Assembly (NCBI GenBank): GCA_022419385.1
Contig: JAJUBI010000001.1
Location: forward strand, 2,294,001 to 2,358,000
Reading direction: 5' to 3'
DNA from: Paraconiothyrium sp. Pb-2020
Taxonomy: Eukaryota; Ascomycota; Dothideomycetes; Pleosporales; Didymosphaeriaceae
DNA length: 64,000 nucleotides
Numbering within the stretch: the stretch's first letter is position 1; each line of letters starts with the position of its first letter. Below the pieces are notes generated by a model that worked only from the letters and a program-made list of their open reading frames with translations, had not been told where the DNA came from and did no database searches. Shown one piece after another: positions 51,351 through 62,764 of the stretch. The translations under genes were made by a program, and so were the position numbers.

Positions 51351-53843
51351 GATCGTAGAAGATGCTTGGTGTCGTCACATCTGTCTTGTACCTGAAGAAG
51401 CAGCAAGATCGCAGCTGCCTTATTCAAATCCGCGTTCGGTGACTCACCAGTGTTCGCCTGAGCTTTGGTGTGAATAAGTCAGCTGTAGTTCTTATAAACT
51501 TCGCACATAGGGTCACGCTAGGGCTTGACATTGAGGGTACATTTCATCAAATCCAACACGTCCTGCGGATATGTCATGTTGAGGTCTCATATGGATCATG
51601 TGCTGCGAATGAATCAGGACACCTCATGATGATGCAGGTTCTCGATCATGATGAAGTTCGCGCAGTCAAGGTCCACGCACATGCAATGAACTGCGGAGTG
51701 CCAAAACATCAGTGAGTCTCTGGTTCCAACGCACACACCTGCTTCTGACACTCACCTTCAGACAAGGCATCCTCTTCGGCCGTGCTAGATGATGCAGTGC
51801 AAGTTAGTCATACACGATGTACCCACAACAAACGCTTCCGACCATAATCCTTGTTTAGAAGCTGGCACGGTCGCATTGAAAGCACACGGCGCCACCGAAA
51901 CGCGCCCAAGACGGGTGCCCCACAACATTCATTGCCAATAGCTGCGCACATCTAGCCCAAGCAAAACCTCCGAACGTCGAAAAGAACATGTACACGCGAG
52001 CACCTCAACAAGCAGTCACTCCCGCCCACGACGTCACCCTCCCAGCCCAAGCGCTCGCCCTGAAGATCACACGCAAATCACTACCCCACAACCGCCACCG
52101 AAACCCCACCAAACCGCCGTCACTCGATCTTCATGTCTCACGACCGAATTGCAGCTAGAGCCCTTCAAATCTATTGTTCTCATGCTTCAAGCTAAACATA
52201 GCCGCTAGCCATGTGCTCGGGCGGTTGTTCAAAGCGCCATGAGTGCGAAGCCGAGAAGAAGTGCTTGAGCATCGACCGCTGCGGCTTTACCACGGTCAAA
52301 GGTAGCAGACGGGATGCGTGGGCCCCGAGGCCCACGCCGAAAGCGAGATGAAGATTTACACATGTGATACGGTGGAACCAAGCGCTCGCTCAGCACGCAA
52401 TGCTCGGTAGCACTGCCCTGTAGCAAACACCCTACACCTTAACATTCAAACCCAATTCTATACTCTACACCCAACCCTACATGTAGATACAACCGCAAAA
52501 TGCCCAGAATATCGTCGTGTAAGAGTCGTGTGTGAGCCGCCCCAAAGCAGTAATACCCGAGACGAAGGAAGGCCGAAAGAAGACGCGTCGCCCCGTGTAT
52601 CGCCCAAAGAGGGAGTGTCTGCACAGCCCGAAGCAGTGCCCGCGTTCACCACGTGGAGGGAAGTCCGAGAATCATCATGCACTTGTGGAGAGATTTCTGT
52701 CCTTTTGAAGCGAGAGAGTAAGCGCGCGAAGGAGGACACGTGATTATCAGAACAGCGCACCACGTAGCTAACCCATAAGCCGGTGAGGTCTCAGGCTTAG
52801 TTGCATCAAATCTGTAGATAATCTACTACACAATTATACCGTTCACTCACACCACCACGACACTCGTCTCAGGTCCTCCATGTAGAGTGGTCAATATTCC
52901 GCTACAGTGCGCCGAACACCCCGCATGAAACACAGGCACCCACCCTAGGACAACGTGTTTGATAGCCGTCCCGTTCGGCGCGCTGATCGGGGCCCGAGAA
53001 ACACGCCTCCCAAATTCGGAGTCCAAGTGCATGGTAAGGCTGCGCGAAATGCTCCGGGCTTGAAACGTGAATATGCGGAACGTCGCAAGGCTGTCCTGCG
53101 GTCTAATTGTGTGCACGTGAGGGGCATAGTCTCCTGATAGACGTATCCGGCAAAGATAGACGTGGTGACAAGCAGTGTAGAGTACCGATCATGTTCATGA
53201 TATCGCTAGGTAGAGGCTATGTGACATGAGTAGGCGGAGTAGTAAGAGAAGAAAGTCCGCTTTTGCACGACCGAGGCCGCCGGTGTAAAAGTAGTTTGGA
53301 GAATTAGGACAGGTAGAGTATGATGGAGAGAGGGTCGGCCGAAGAACCGGCGTACAAGGAGCGGCGCGGGCGAAGGAAGCAGCATCACCAAGCTGTCCGC
53401 CCAAGAAAATGTAAAGGAGTGAATACCACGATGCCCCACAGTTGCGCCGTGGAGATATGATCAATAGTTACCCGTTTAATTCCTATGCTTCAACGCCAGT
53501 ACAGAGATTTATTCAGAATATATAACACAGGAGAAAGGCTTGGAGATGGGCATTCCGAATAGCTCTTGCTGGGCTACTCGGACATATGCCATCCATAATC
53601 AACGGACACTTCAGTCCGGAAGATAGAAGCGTGCTCGCAACGCCGGCTGAGTACGCAGATGGATGCAAAATGCGGGTCTTACTCTCGTCAGGCATGTGGG
53701 TGCGCGCGGTGCGCAAGACGTAACAAGAGTGGGAGGAGGATTAGGCGAGGTTGATATAGTAGATTGGGTATCTCGTCGAAGGCCAGCGTGAGAGAGTGGC
53801 ATGGGTGTCGGTCGGTCGGTCGTGGTAGCCATCGTCAGGGTGC
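51351..53843. other. Gene-poor 2.5 kb region
   Basis: The largest gap of the window. Short frames occur on both strands (for example 52458-52763 and 53195-53464) without domains. A stretch near 51850-52140 on the reverse strand reads briefly like protein (FFSTFGGFAWARCAQLLAMN) but has no extension. No transposon termini or tRNA seen. Confidence 0.4.
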
Positions 53844-54798
53844 TTATGCGTTCGTAACCTAGTGGCTATTAGTTTGTGCGTCATGATGCTATTCTTGAGC
53901 GCTCGACTCACCTTCAATATCCGCCTCGAGTAGTCCTCATTATCTGCGATACTGCCGTTGCTTTGCCTCCTGGCCATGAATTCAGGGTCCAGGCGCGAAT
54001 CGGTCATGGATGAGTTGCTCGTGTGCAACTTGCCTCCGGAAACGAACGAGTTGACGGCCGCCTGGCGACGATACTCCTCCTCGACCGCAAGCCTCTTCTG
54101 TCTTCGGAGGTAAAAGAACACACCTCCGATGATAGCGGCAAACACTACAACTCCAACCACTACACCCGCTGCGATGCCGGCCGTGTTGGGGCCCTTCTTC
54201 TCCGGCTCGGATGTTGCACTGCTAGCCACAGCGGACTCAGCAGGTGATGAATTTGTTGGCGTGGCTGTCTTGGAAGCAACTGCAGACGATGAAGCGGCAG
54301 AGGAGGATGATGAGATTGGGTCCTCGTATTCGATCTCGTTGCGAGAGTTTCCGGTCGACATTACCCATAATTTTCCATTTCCACCGCCTATACGTCTATT
54401 AGCGCGTGCGTTGGGCCAGAGTGAAGGTGCAACATACAGATCGTCCTATCGTCACCGGAACATGATGTGTTGCACTGCTTATCGTTGACCTTGGTGTCCT
54501 TGGGCGGGTATTTGTCTCCACACCAGCAGTGGTCGCCGTCCGAAAGACCTAGCACGTCTTTGTCGAGACCTAGACAGATTTGCTGACACGATCCAGCAGT
54601 CACGAACAGGCCTTTGCCGTGATCCTCGAGAGGGACGCCTGTCGAAAAGCAGCCGAGAGTCTCCATGGCGTTCGCGGGGAGCGTCGCAGTCGGTGTGGGG
54701 ATTGATACGATCTTGGACGATGATGACGAGTCATCTGCCGAAGCCATCGAGCACAGCGCAGCCGCTGCGAGTGCGGACACTAATCTGATGGAGAGCAT
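53844..54798 (-). CDS. WSC-domain cell-wall integrity sensor
   Basis: Single-pass plasma-membrane mechanosensor of the Wsc family that signals wall stress to Rho1/PKC. Exons 54798-54438, 54387-53912 and 53858-53844 (852 nt, 283 residues). A signal peptide (MLSIRLVSALAAAALCSMAS) leads to one WSC domain with eight Cys (LGCFSTGVPL, GSCQQICLGLDKDVLGL, DGDHCWCGDKYPP, KQCNTSCSGDDRTICGG). A Ser/Thr/Ala-rich, presumably O-mannosylated stem follows. The TM helix is GIAAGVVVGVVVFAAIIGGV, then FFYLRRQKR. The short cytosolic tail has NSFVSGGK and NEDYSRRILKVTNA. The last coding exon has only 15 nt. The tail matches other fungal Wsc proteins, which supports the model. Divergent from a large unknown gene over 2 kb. 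Confidence 0.92.
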
Positions 54799-56789
54799 GG
54801 TGTGTGGATGTAAAGAAAACGGTATATAGTGGTGGTGAGGTGGTGTCGAGACCGAGAGGGTGGACTGTCCGCGGTTAGCACTGTCGCTGCGCATTCACTC
54901 GAGCAACGGTGAGGGCGTTTGTACCCTTGGTCTAGACGATGGCGCGCAGACGCATCAACCGCTCTCCGGGCGACGGCGACACTCTCTGGTACTGGCGAGG
55001 CGCTGCTGGCGAGGTGTGGTGTGTAAGCGGGCGAGGGTGGATGGGCGGCTTGGGCGTGTTTGCCTTTGTCGCGATGGGGCTGGCGGGTGGTGTGTGGAAG
55101 CGTCAGTGGAAGGCAGGGCCGCCGCAGGAAAGTTTCTCGCAGGGTCAGAAGAAGACTCGCTCAGCGATGGCCTCGATCTGGAGTTTGAAACGCTGCGCGT
55201 GCGGGTTTTTCGGTGTGCCCTGGAATGCCGGATCGACCCCTTTTCTCGACGGAGACGCAAGGAATGTGGCTGTAACGCTGCTGGCTGAACGAGTGTCGGC
55301 AGGCGTGTGGCAGCGGCGGGCAACGAGTGTGAAGTCGTAGAGACAAGGAGCGTGATGGTGGTGATGGAAGACGGCAGCGTGCTCGGGCAGTGGGTGGGTC
55401 GGTCAGGGCCAGGGCGAGGCAGTGAAGGCTCCTGGGAAATGAGGGCGGCGCACGGACGTCGGGGAGAGGCAGCCCAAGAGCATGGGGGTTCCAAGTCCGA
55501 GCAAGGACGGCTATCTAATCTAAATTGGCCCAAGACTTGCAATAGCGCTGATGAAAACGCCAGAGTCCGCCGTGCGGCACTGCAGACGCTGCTGAGGCCT
55601 TGCACCGCGTGTCGTCGTCCGCATGAACAGCGGCAGCGAGGCTGGCACACGCAAAGACAGACTGCAAACAGTTGAGCGCCGCGAGCGAATCAGCGGGCGG
55701 TGCCTGGCGTCGGCTTTGTCTGCGGCAGGGCTTGGCGAGGGGCTAATCCCAGTCGAGCGGGCGTTGCGTACCAGATGTTTCACGCCGCCTGTCCCATCCG
55801 AGGCCTCCACGCCGTCTTTCCACGTCACCACGCGCATGCCGAGCGTCTGGACGGCTCTGCGAAGCACAGTGCGATCCATCGAGCATGGCCCTCGCAGGGG
55901 CTTCTCTGGACGCTGTGCGTGTCCATACGTGTATAAACTCAGGGCGAGGAAGCGGCATCCAGCCAGCCAGCGGGAGCGGGTGGAGATTCCAGGGACAGAC
56001 CGCCGGTTGTGCACGTGAGCGGTCATGCATCTTGTTCAGCTTGCAAAGTCGTATGCACTGTCCAGATACATGTATGTAGTATTCGGCTGGTGGGCATACG
56101 AAGAGCCACTGTGCCACCGCACGACGGTGCGCTGCCATCCGGTACCTAGCGGATCCGTCGACGGACGCCAGAAGGGGCTTGCCGCCTGTCTCTGTCGTTC
56201 CTCGACTCATGGGCGCCGGTGCCGTATTTCCAAGTCTCGTAACGGTCCAAGATTGATCCGCTAAAGCATGCACGTGACTGCACCCGCCAAGCCTCCATCC
56301 TTCCGAATCGAGACAGCTCGAAGGCGTGAAGGACGGCCGCATGAAATCCCATCCGATGCTCACCACGCTTGATGCGCCGTCCGCCTATTGCCTGCTGTCG
56401 AGCAGTGCCGTCATCGCGTAGCACCGCCCTCGATCACGTCTGGGTCTCTGAGGACCTCCTCTCGCAAGCCGTCGCTCGATTTTTCCGCACCACCTGCCCG
56501 CACCAGAGAAGACATGGCAGCAATGTCCCGGGGCCATTGGAGGCCAGAAGGCGCGCTACGAGGAGGAGGATGACTCTACAGTCGAACATGGACCTCTCAG
56601 GTGGCATGCACCCGCCATTGTTCAGTTTTGGCGCCTTGTTCGGTTCGCGCCAGCACGGAGAGCCGAACTGGAAATATGAACCCCCGTCGCTAAAGAGAGA
56701 AGAGCCCTCGAATATTTGTATGTGCAACCCAGGACTGCGTGACATGCTAAGCCTAATTGGCCTCTTAAGCCTTAGACTTTCAATCCTCA
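54799..56789. promoter_or_regulatory. Long divergent intergenic region upstream of the WSC sensor
   Basis: About 2 kb between head-to-head genes, GC-rich and without stops in several frames near the WSC start. The open frames (for example 54955-55650 on the reverse strand) are Arg/Ser/Pro-rich artefacts of base composition. Long, regulated 5' regions are plausible. No specific site is claimed. Confidence 0.45.
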
Positions 56790-59369
56790 ATGCCGCCTGC
56801 GAGACCCCCTTCCGCAGCGGTAGGAAACGGATCCGACCCGGTAGACACGACGTCGCATGCGCAATCTCCAAATCTTGAGGAGCACACAACGGATATGGAG
56901 TCGAGTTTGATGCAAGAGGATATCGAAACATCGGACAGGAAGTCGAATAAAAACAACCCCGGTACCGCGGAAACCGATGAGTTGGTCCACGCTACTACAA
57001 CAAAAGAAGCGCCCGGCACGTATCCTGCGAATGAGGAGTCGGTGACAGATTCGAATGTGGAACAGAGTCACATCAATCTCGTAAATAACATTACTAGAAA
57101 GGAGAAGGAAGTTTTAGCACCCAATGCCCCCGTGTTCGATGTCGTCTCGAAACATTACGCTACGACAAAGGATGGCACGGTGGGCGTGGAAAATGTGTAT
57201 CTACAGAAAAAGGACCTGGATCCGGCATCGCATGCAGAACAAGCACGCAGCGACCAAACAAACGGCCCGTTGGAGGCATGGCCCCGAGATGATGTAGAGG
57301 GCCATGCTCAGCTTTTCGGGGCACTTGTGACCGAAGATTTTCCCCAAGAGACCACAGAAGTCCTTTCTCCCGATTTTGTTGTATGTTTCGAGAGGTTCAG
57401 GGAGAGACTTGACGGCACATCCCCCGATATGTTCGAGGAAAGGGATCACACGGCTACTGCAACCTGGAAGACATGGCGAGAGTTCATGGATAAGGACCGC
57501 TCGCGACCTGGCGTGTTCCTCACCAACGCTTACCTCACCTGCTGCCCTTCAGGCTCCGACGCCGGCAGCTTCTGCTTGCTTGTGTTCCAGTATCTCTCGA
57601 ACTCTGCGTGGGCCGGACAATACACCCTAGGGCTTTTAGGTCAGCCGGCTGTGAGCTTGCCTAGCATCTTCGATTCCGATGGTCTGCGCTTGCTGGAACT
57701 CCTGGAAAAGCAGTATCTGGCTTCTTCCATGCCGCGCACTACCGCAACATATTCAATCTACAAGAAACTTGCCATGCAAGTCCAAAGCCAACCAGGGCCG
57801 TCTCCGTTGTCACTTAAAGCTAGCGCAAGGATGTACGTGTGTGGCTCTCTTCTTCATCGCGACGCAAGCTTGCACCTGTTGATACGCGGTCTCTGGGATT
57901 CGGCTCATAGGTCAATGAAGGGTGATAAACAATCCCTGTATCGCCAGAATAAGCGCCTAAGGTTGGAGAATGACCAAGGAGAAGTGGCTTTCAACAGTCT
58001 CGGAATGCTCTTACGCCGGGCATCCTATGAATTGTCCGACCATCGTCTTGCCCAGCGATTGCGCAAGATGTGGTCGTTGTTGGGCACAAGTTACCGGCGA
58101 GCACCATTCGAACTCGGTAAATTGATCGCGGCTTGCGTGCGGAACAATTCGATGATACCCCTTGCTCTGGACTTTCTGGACTTAATACCACAAACGCTAC
58201 TTCGCATTTGGATTGGTGAGATGTCAGTCACACGGAAGCAAGGTCGGACCGTCCCACAACTCGGTCAGAAGAGCCTTCCATTTATGCATATGTGGTTCAC
58301 GCTCTTCTACCGTTTAGACATGCGGAGAAATGCTCGTACAGACGTTCGAGGGTCGCTGTCTCAGTTTGCGTTCAAGGCCTGTATTCGTGCGCATTTCGAG
58401 CACCGCTGTCCTCCTTCCGCTCTGATTATTGGATTGCTATATGGTCTACTCGGACATGTTTCCTTTGCTGCAAAGTCATCACTCGATTTGTTCGACTGGA
58501 TTGAATCATATACACTCTTCCTGGCGCAACAGGATCAGGAGGGTGCCAACCTCAACGGAATGCTTGCGAAGCTGATCTCTGATCTCGCGAACAAATCACT
58601 ACCCAATCATGGCGTCCTCGAACTAATCGTTCCTTACATTGACGAATACAAGAGCTTTCCCTCGGTCTCGAATCTACTGGAAAGAATCTCGAAGAGCGGG
58701 ACGAGGCTCTCCAATACAACATTTCTGGACGGCTACACGGATCGAGTCATAGAAGAAGTGAGCAAGGCGAACGACTCCACGCGTCTCGGGTACGATCTCT
58801 ATGCGTTGCAAAGACTCCTCAACGCGCATCGTGCTCTAGATATCACAACCACACAACCCAAAGTACAATTGGAAGAGCTACAATCTCGCCGCTTTTTCAA
58901 CCACATCCTAATCCGCGCGAATGGCGCACACATCGTCCCCCTCTCCTACCGCAACATCACTCCGGACATACCTAAGGAAGTGCAGGCCGACCTTATACAT
59001 CAATTTGCTTCCCAATATGTCATGGACCGCACGCGGAGTTGTCAACAAAACTGGCGCTCCATCCGCTATTTGTACATCTACCTCAGAATCAACGAGCTTC
59101 CTCTACAACCATTGTTCACGCGCAGCCTCGTCAGCGTGTGTATCATGCGACCACTTGCTGAAAATCAATTTGTGGCACAGGAGAAGGCAGTCTGGGTGTG
59201 TCGGCTGGTAGCGCAGGTGGAAGGCGAGGAGGCCGCGAGGCAGGTGGAGCAGTACTTTTGGGTCTGGCGTGGGGATCTCATCCTGAAAGCGAAGCGGGAC
59301 TTGATAGCTCTCGGGGCGTACGAAAGGGCGCATATCAGCACGACCGAGAGACTGAAGTTGCTGTCATAA
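56790..59369 (+). CDS. Large uncharacterised helical protein, intronless
   Basis: Uninterrupted frame of 859 codons from ATG 56790 (MPPARPPSAAVGNGSDPVDT). No known domain identified. Residues 1-180 are acidic and disordered. From about 190 the protein is alpha-helical with repeating helix pairs (LNGMLAKLISDLANKSLPNH; GVLELIVPYIDEYKSF). The C-terminal 130 residues look the most constrained (QADLIHQFASQYVMDRTRSC, NWRSIRYLYIYLRINELPLQ, VCIMRPLAENQFVAQEKAVW, VCRLVAQVEGEEAARQVEQY). Helical-repeat organisation would fit organellar RNA-binding or scaffold proteins, but no PPR consensus is evident. Unusual for this window in having no intron over 2.6 kb. Convergent with a GNAT gene 200 bp away. Confidence 0.7.
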   Translation: MPPARPPSAAVGNGSDPVDTTSHAQSPNLEEHTTDMESSLMQEDIETSDRKSNKNNPGTAETDELVHATTTKEAPGTYPANEESVTDSNVEQSHINLVNNITRKEKEVLAPNAPVFDVVSKHYATTKDGTVGVENVYLQKKDLDPASHAEQARSDQTNGPLEAWPRDDVEGHAQLFGALVTEDFPQETTEVLSPDFVVCFERFRERLDGTSPDMFEERDHTATATWKTWREFMDKDRSRPGVFLTNAYLTCCPSGSDAGSFCLLVFQYLSNSAWAGQYTLGLLGQPAVSLPSIFDSDGLRLLELLEKQYLASSMPRTTATYSIYKKLAMQVQSQPGPSPLSLKASARMYVCGSLLHRDASLHLLIRGLWDSAHRSMKGDKQSLYRQNKRLRLENDQGEVAFNSLGMLLRRASYELSDHRLAQRLRKMWSLLGTSYRRAPFELGKLIAACVRNNSMIPLALDFLDLIPQTLLRIWIGEMSVTRKQGRTVPQLGQKSLPFMHMWFTLFYRLDMRRNARTDVRGSLSQFAFKACIRAHFEHRCPPSALIIGLLYGLLGHVSFAAKSSLDLFDWIESYTLFLAQQDQEGANLNGMLAKLISDLANKSLPNHGVLELIVPYIDEYKSFPSVSNLLERISKSGTRLSNTTFLDGYTDRVIEEVSKANDSTRLGYDLYALQRLLNAHRALDITTTQPKVQLEELQSRRFFNHILIRANGAHIVPLSYRNITPDIPKEVQADLIHQFASQYVMDRTRSCQQNWRSIRYLYIYLRINELPLQPLFTRSLVSVCIMRPLAENQFVAQEKAVWVCRLVAQVEGEEAARQVEQYFWVWRGDLILKAKRDLIALGAYERAHISTTERLKLLS

Positions 59370-59569
59370 AATAGAAGGGTTAGGCGCGAACCGGAGGACG
59401 ATGTTGATAGGAACATCACACGCTGAAGGATGGATGTCCATCTTCATGAATATGGTGGCTCGCTGTCGAGCTGATGTTGATACCCACAGAGAAAGCTTCA
59501 CACGAATCCAAGTAAGAAAAGAATCACCGCCTGATTCTTTATGAGATCTAATGTTCCATGACTTCGTTC

Positions 59570-60497
59570 TCATCTCCTCTTGCGCCACACTTCCCAGTCC
59601 TGAACCGTCAACCCATATAAATGTAAATCCGTAATCTCGCCATACCGCGTGACTATTTGCCCCTTTTGCACGCCCTCCTTCACAAACCCACACTGCTCCA
59701 GGATCCGCATCGACGCCGTGTTCTCCGCGAACACACCGGCGAAGAGCCGTGTTTTGCGTGTCTCGGGGGGCTTGCCTACATCCGCGGTTGTTAATATGAG
59801 GTTGAGAGGGGGTTGGAAAGGGACTCGATTTACCATCAGCAGGAGCCGAGCCGTCGCCCTGACGGTGAAGGAACGTCCATTCTACGAACCCCTGGAGCGC
59901 TTCCTTCATCAGTCCTTTACCTTGGTACGGTTCGGCGAGCCAGTAGCCTACTTCGCCGGTGTGCGCTTGGATGTCGGAGCCGGGCTTGAGGCCGATGCCG
60001 CCGATGATGGTATAAGGGTCGGAAAGGGTGGTGAGGAAGAGGTTGTCTGTGTGTTATGGTTAGTCAAGTGAAGAAGGTGAGGAGGTGAAGGAGAATGCTC
60101 GAAGACTTTGATAATAGCTTTCATCTTGCTGGCCCATTAATTTGACTGGCATAGGAGAAATAACGTACTGTGAGGTGCCTCTTTGTTCATAGCTATCCAA
60201 CTATGTGCGTGATCAAGGGTATAGGGATGTGCGAAGGCAAGTGACCTATTGTATCCATCAACTCTACGTATTCTTCACGTTATCAGGCATATTCAAGACA
60301 TCGTACATATATTTGGTGATTGAGGCTGGCGCGCAGGCGCGTTGTGAAGATTCGGCATCCTGTGGGTGCATTGGCCTTGCAAGGAGTCTTTCCGTTGTGA
60401 ACAGAGGCTCTGGAAGAGGCGAATCTGCAGGTCGGTCGGAAGCCTTGACAACTGCGAGCATTGTCGCTGGGTGCGCAGGTGTGGGTTGCGCTGCCAT
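59570..60497 (-). CDS. GNAT-family N-acetyltransferase (RimJ/RimL-like)
   Basis: Acetyl-CoA dependent acetyltransferase of the Acetyltransf_3 group, which acetylates amino groups of proteins or small molecules. Exons 60497-60307, 60245-60169, 60046-59834 and 59775-59570 (687 nt, 228 residues). The N-terminal FTTERLLARPMHPQDAE is the usual T-x-R-L-x-L-R entry strand. Further on come ITKYMSLAFAHPYTLDHAHS, YTIIGGIGLKPG, HTGEVGYWLAEPYQGKGLMK (acetyl-CoA-binding Q/GxGxG/A-like loop) and EALQGFVEWTFLH. ENTASMRILEQCGFVKEGVQ is the conserved Asn-x-x-S-x-x-x-L-x-x-x-GF motif. Substrate unknown. Head-to-head with ECO1, itself an acetyltransferase of a different type. Confidence 0.85.
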
Positions 60498-61069
60498 ATT
60501 GAAGAGGTTTTTCTGGGTCCTGAGACAATATTGCTTGCTAGAGGTGAGATCTAACTTGTTGTTTGTCTTTATAGCATTTGAGGGATGGTGATGGTTTTTG
60601 AGTCATGTCAAGCTGAGTCAAAGGTGGTGGTACATAAGATGGATGCACCTTCCAAATCTGGACGAAATTCACAATGTGTAGAAGCGGCCTCGCAGGTAGT
60701 AGATGGTATGCATTTCAAACTCGGAACTTATCCACTCTCCGATCTTTCAGCCCTATGAGTATCTTAGGAGTCTGATTTGAAGGTACTTCAACCGGGATGG
60801 TGATGTGGGCTTCAAGCTTTGCAGATGGTGTCTTTGCTTGCACATCACTCGCGCGAGAGACCTTTGAAGAAGATCACATATATTACAGCCATCGTAACTC
60901 GGGACGTACTCATAACCGACGTTGATTCGGGACATATAAAAGTGCCGAAGTCAAGTCGTGCGACCGTGGTGCAAGCGCGTACCGTATCGATAAGACCGGC
61001 GATACGCGAGAAAACGCGTCGCGCGATCTCACTTCACCTTGCTGCATTCCCTCATTGCTACGCACTAAC
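60498..61069. promoter_or_regulatory. Divergent promoter region, GNAT / ECO1
   Basis: About 570 bp between the start codons of two head-to-head genes. No coding signal. Several CGCG-containing words (for example ACGCGTCGCGCG near 61013-61025, an MluI-like MCB core ACGCGT) lie just upstream of ECO1. This would suit an S-phase gene, but the match is short. Confidence 0.45.
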
Positions 61070-62371
61070 ATGTCTTCCTTGCGCGCAAAGTGAGTAGCCA
61101 AGCTCAGACATACATGCTTCAGCTAAGAGTCTTTCAGAAAAGTTATCAGAACCTACTCCCGCCAGCGAAAGCCCTCGTTATACGACGAAGAACCACAGGA
61201 ACCCCCCACGAAGCGCAGACGCGTCGCATCGACAGGACTCGACGAAGTAGAGGAGAACGAAGACCCGGAGGATGGGCAATTGGCTCTACAGTCTACGAGC
61301 AGCTCGTCGATGCGCGATAGTTCTGCGCTGCCATCCAGTCCCAAAGATGCGGTAGCTGTGTTCTCGGACGATGCGCCCCGTTCCAGTCCACCATCCTCTC
61401 CCATACCGCATACCTCGACACCTCCAATGCGCAAGAGGAGACCAATGTTCTCATTCGTGAAGCGACAACCGAAGCCTGAAGTATTTGCAGAGGAGCCATT
61501 ATCGGAAAGAAGTCACAACATATCAAATCCGCCGCAGACTGTCCCAAAGAGGAAGAAGCTGGTGCAGATGCAGCTCGATCTAGTTTCGGAGCCGAACAAA
61601 ACTTGCAAGGTCTGCGGCATGGAGTATGTCCCGTCACTTGTTGAAGACGCTGCGGTGCACCAAAAATTCCACGCCATGAACATTGGAGGCGTCGACATTA
61701 GCAAGGCGATATCCGAGCGGCTCCGACAGAATCTAGTCTGGTCTGGGGAAGACAGGAGCTTCATTGCAGTCGTTAGCCGAAGAGATGCAGTTGCCTTGCG
61801 CAACAAAGCTAGAGAAGTATTGAAGATCGTCAATACCGAGCTAGGAGCCGTTCCTATTTCGGATGAGGCGCTGTGGAGCCAGACACGCAATTCGATACTT
61901 TCGACCAACTCGGCACCCGAGCGAGCGGCTCAACAAGCCAAGAAAGAACATTCAAAGCAACCTGCTAGCGATCGATACAAAGTGTACCTGTACGTCCAGG
62001 GTTCGAAGTGTGTGGGAGCTTGCTTGGCGGAGAGGATTAAGGAGGCGTTTGCTGTGTTGGAGCAGCAAGGCGAAGGTGACGCGGCGGCGGAGAAGGTCGG
62101 TCAGCTCCCGGCTGATGCCAATAGCTCGTCCATTTGTGTCAGCGAGGCGCCAAAACCTGCTATCCTGGGCATCTCAAGGATATGGACGTCTAACTCGCGT
62201 CGCAAGCACGGTGTCGCGACGACGCTGCTGAATGCGGCGAGATCTAGTTTCTTGTATGGGATGACCATTGCCAAGGAGGAGGTGGCCTTCAGCCAGCCTA
62301 CAGAAAGCGGAGGGCAATTGGCAAGAAAGTGGTATGACCGGGTAGCAGGCTGGCTGGTGTACATTGATTGA
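61070..62371 (+). CDS. ECO1: Cohesin N-acetyltransferase Eco1/Ctf7
   Basis: Acetylates Smc3 during S phase to establish sister-chromatid cohesion. Exons 61070-61089 (20 nt) and 61138-62371 (1254 nt, 417 residues). The tiny first exon gives MSSLRAK and splices in phase to KVIRTYSRQRKPSLYDEE, matching the basic N terminus of fungal Eco1. A Ser/Pro-rich linker follows. A C2H2 zinc finger starts at about 163 (CKVCGMEY, then VHQKFH, C-x2-C-x13-H-x3-H). The GNAT domain ends the protein with AILGISRIWTSNSRRKHGVA (acetyl-CoA loop R-x-x-G/H-x-A, about 350-370), then FLYGMTIAKEEVAFSQPTES and GGQLARKWY. The typical order zinc finger then GNAT makes the call firm. An S-phase promoter element is possible upstream. 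Confidence 0.94.
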
Positions 62372-62764
62372 TATGATTACGACTCGTTCGCAACTGGCGC
62401 TCGAGCGCTTCATCGCGTACAGTCGTACAGTAGCGGGGAGTAATTCAAGACGGCTCAAGTTTTGAAAGACTTTACCGTGTCGCAGAATCTGTTTAGAAGC
62501 GGGGTCGTGATTCGAGATATCAGGGCATGCTAATGTTGCTATGATGTTTCCTGCACCTGAAGGCGTTCGTGGAGCTCGGAGGACGGAGCTAGCGAGGCGG
62601 GGGGCCGAATGTGGGGGTTGACGCTTCGCTGGCAAGGGTAATCTTTACGGCTCAACATCAGCACCTCTCCCAAGCAGCTGCACCGTATACCGGAGCATAC
62701 CGGCTTCTAAAAGACCATTTTAACGTGTATATATAGAACAATGCATTGCTTCTAGTCCTCAAAT
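62372..62764. other. Intergenic region
   Basis: About 390 bp between ECO1 and the next plus-strand gene, with presumed 3' UTR and promoter. The AT-rich stretch ATATATA near 62728-62737 could be a TATA-like element of the downstream gene. Confidence 0.4.

Noticed and set aside
51850..52140. Possible hydrolase remnant on the reverse strand
   Set aside because: One short protein-like run only. No catalytic motif or neighbouring exon could be found.
54955..55650. 231-codon reverse-strand open frame upstream of the WSC gene
   Set aside because: Arg/Ser/Pro/Cys composition and overlapping open frames on both strands indicate a base-composition artefact.
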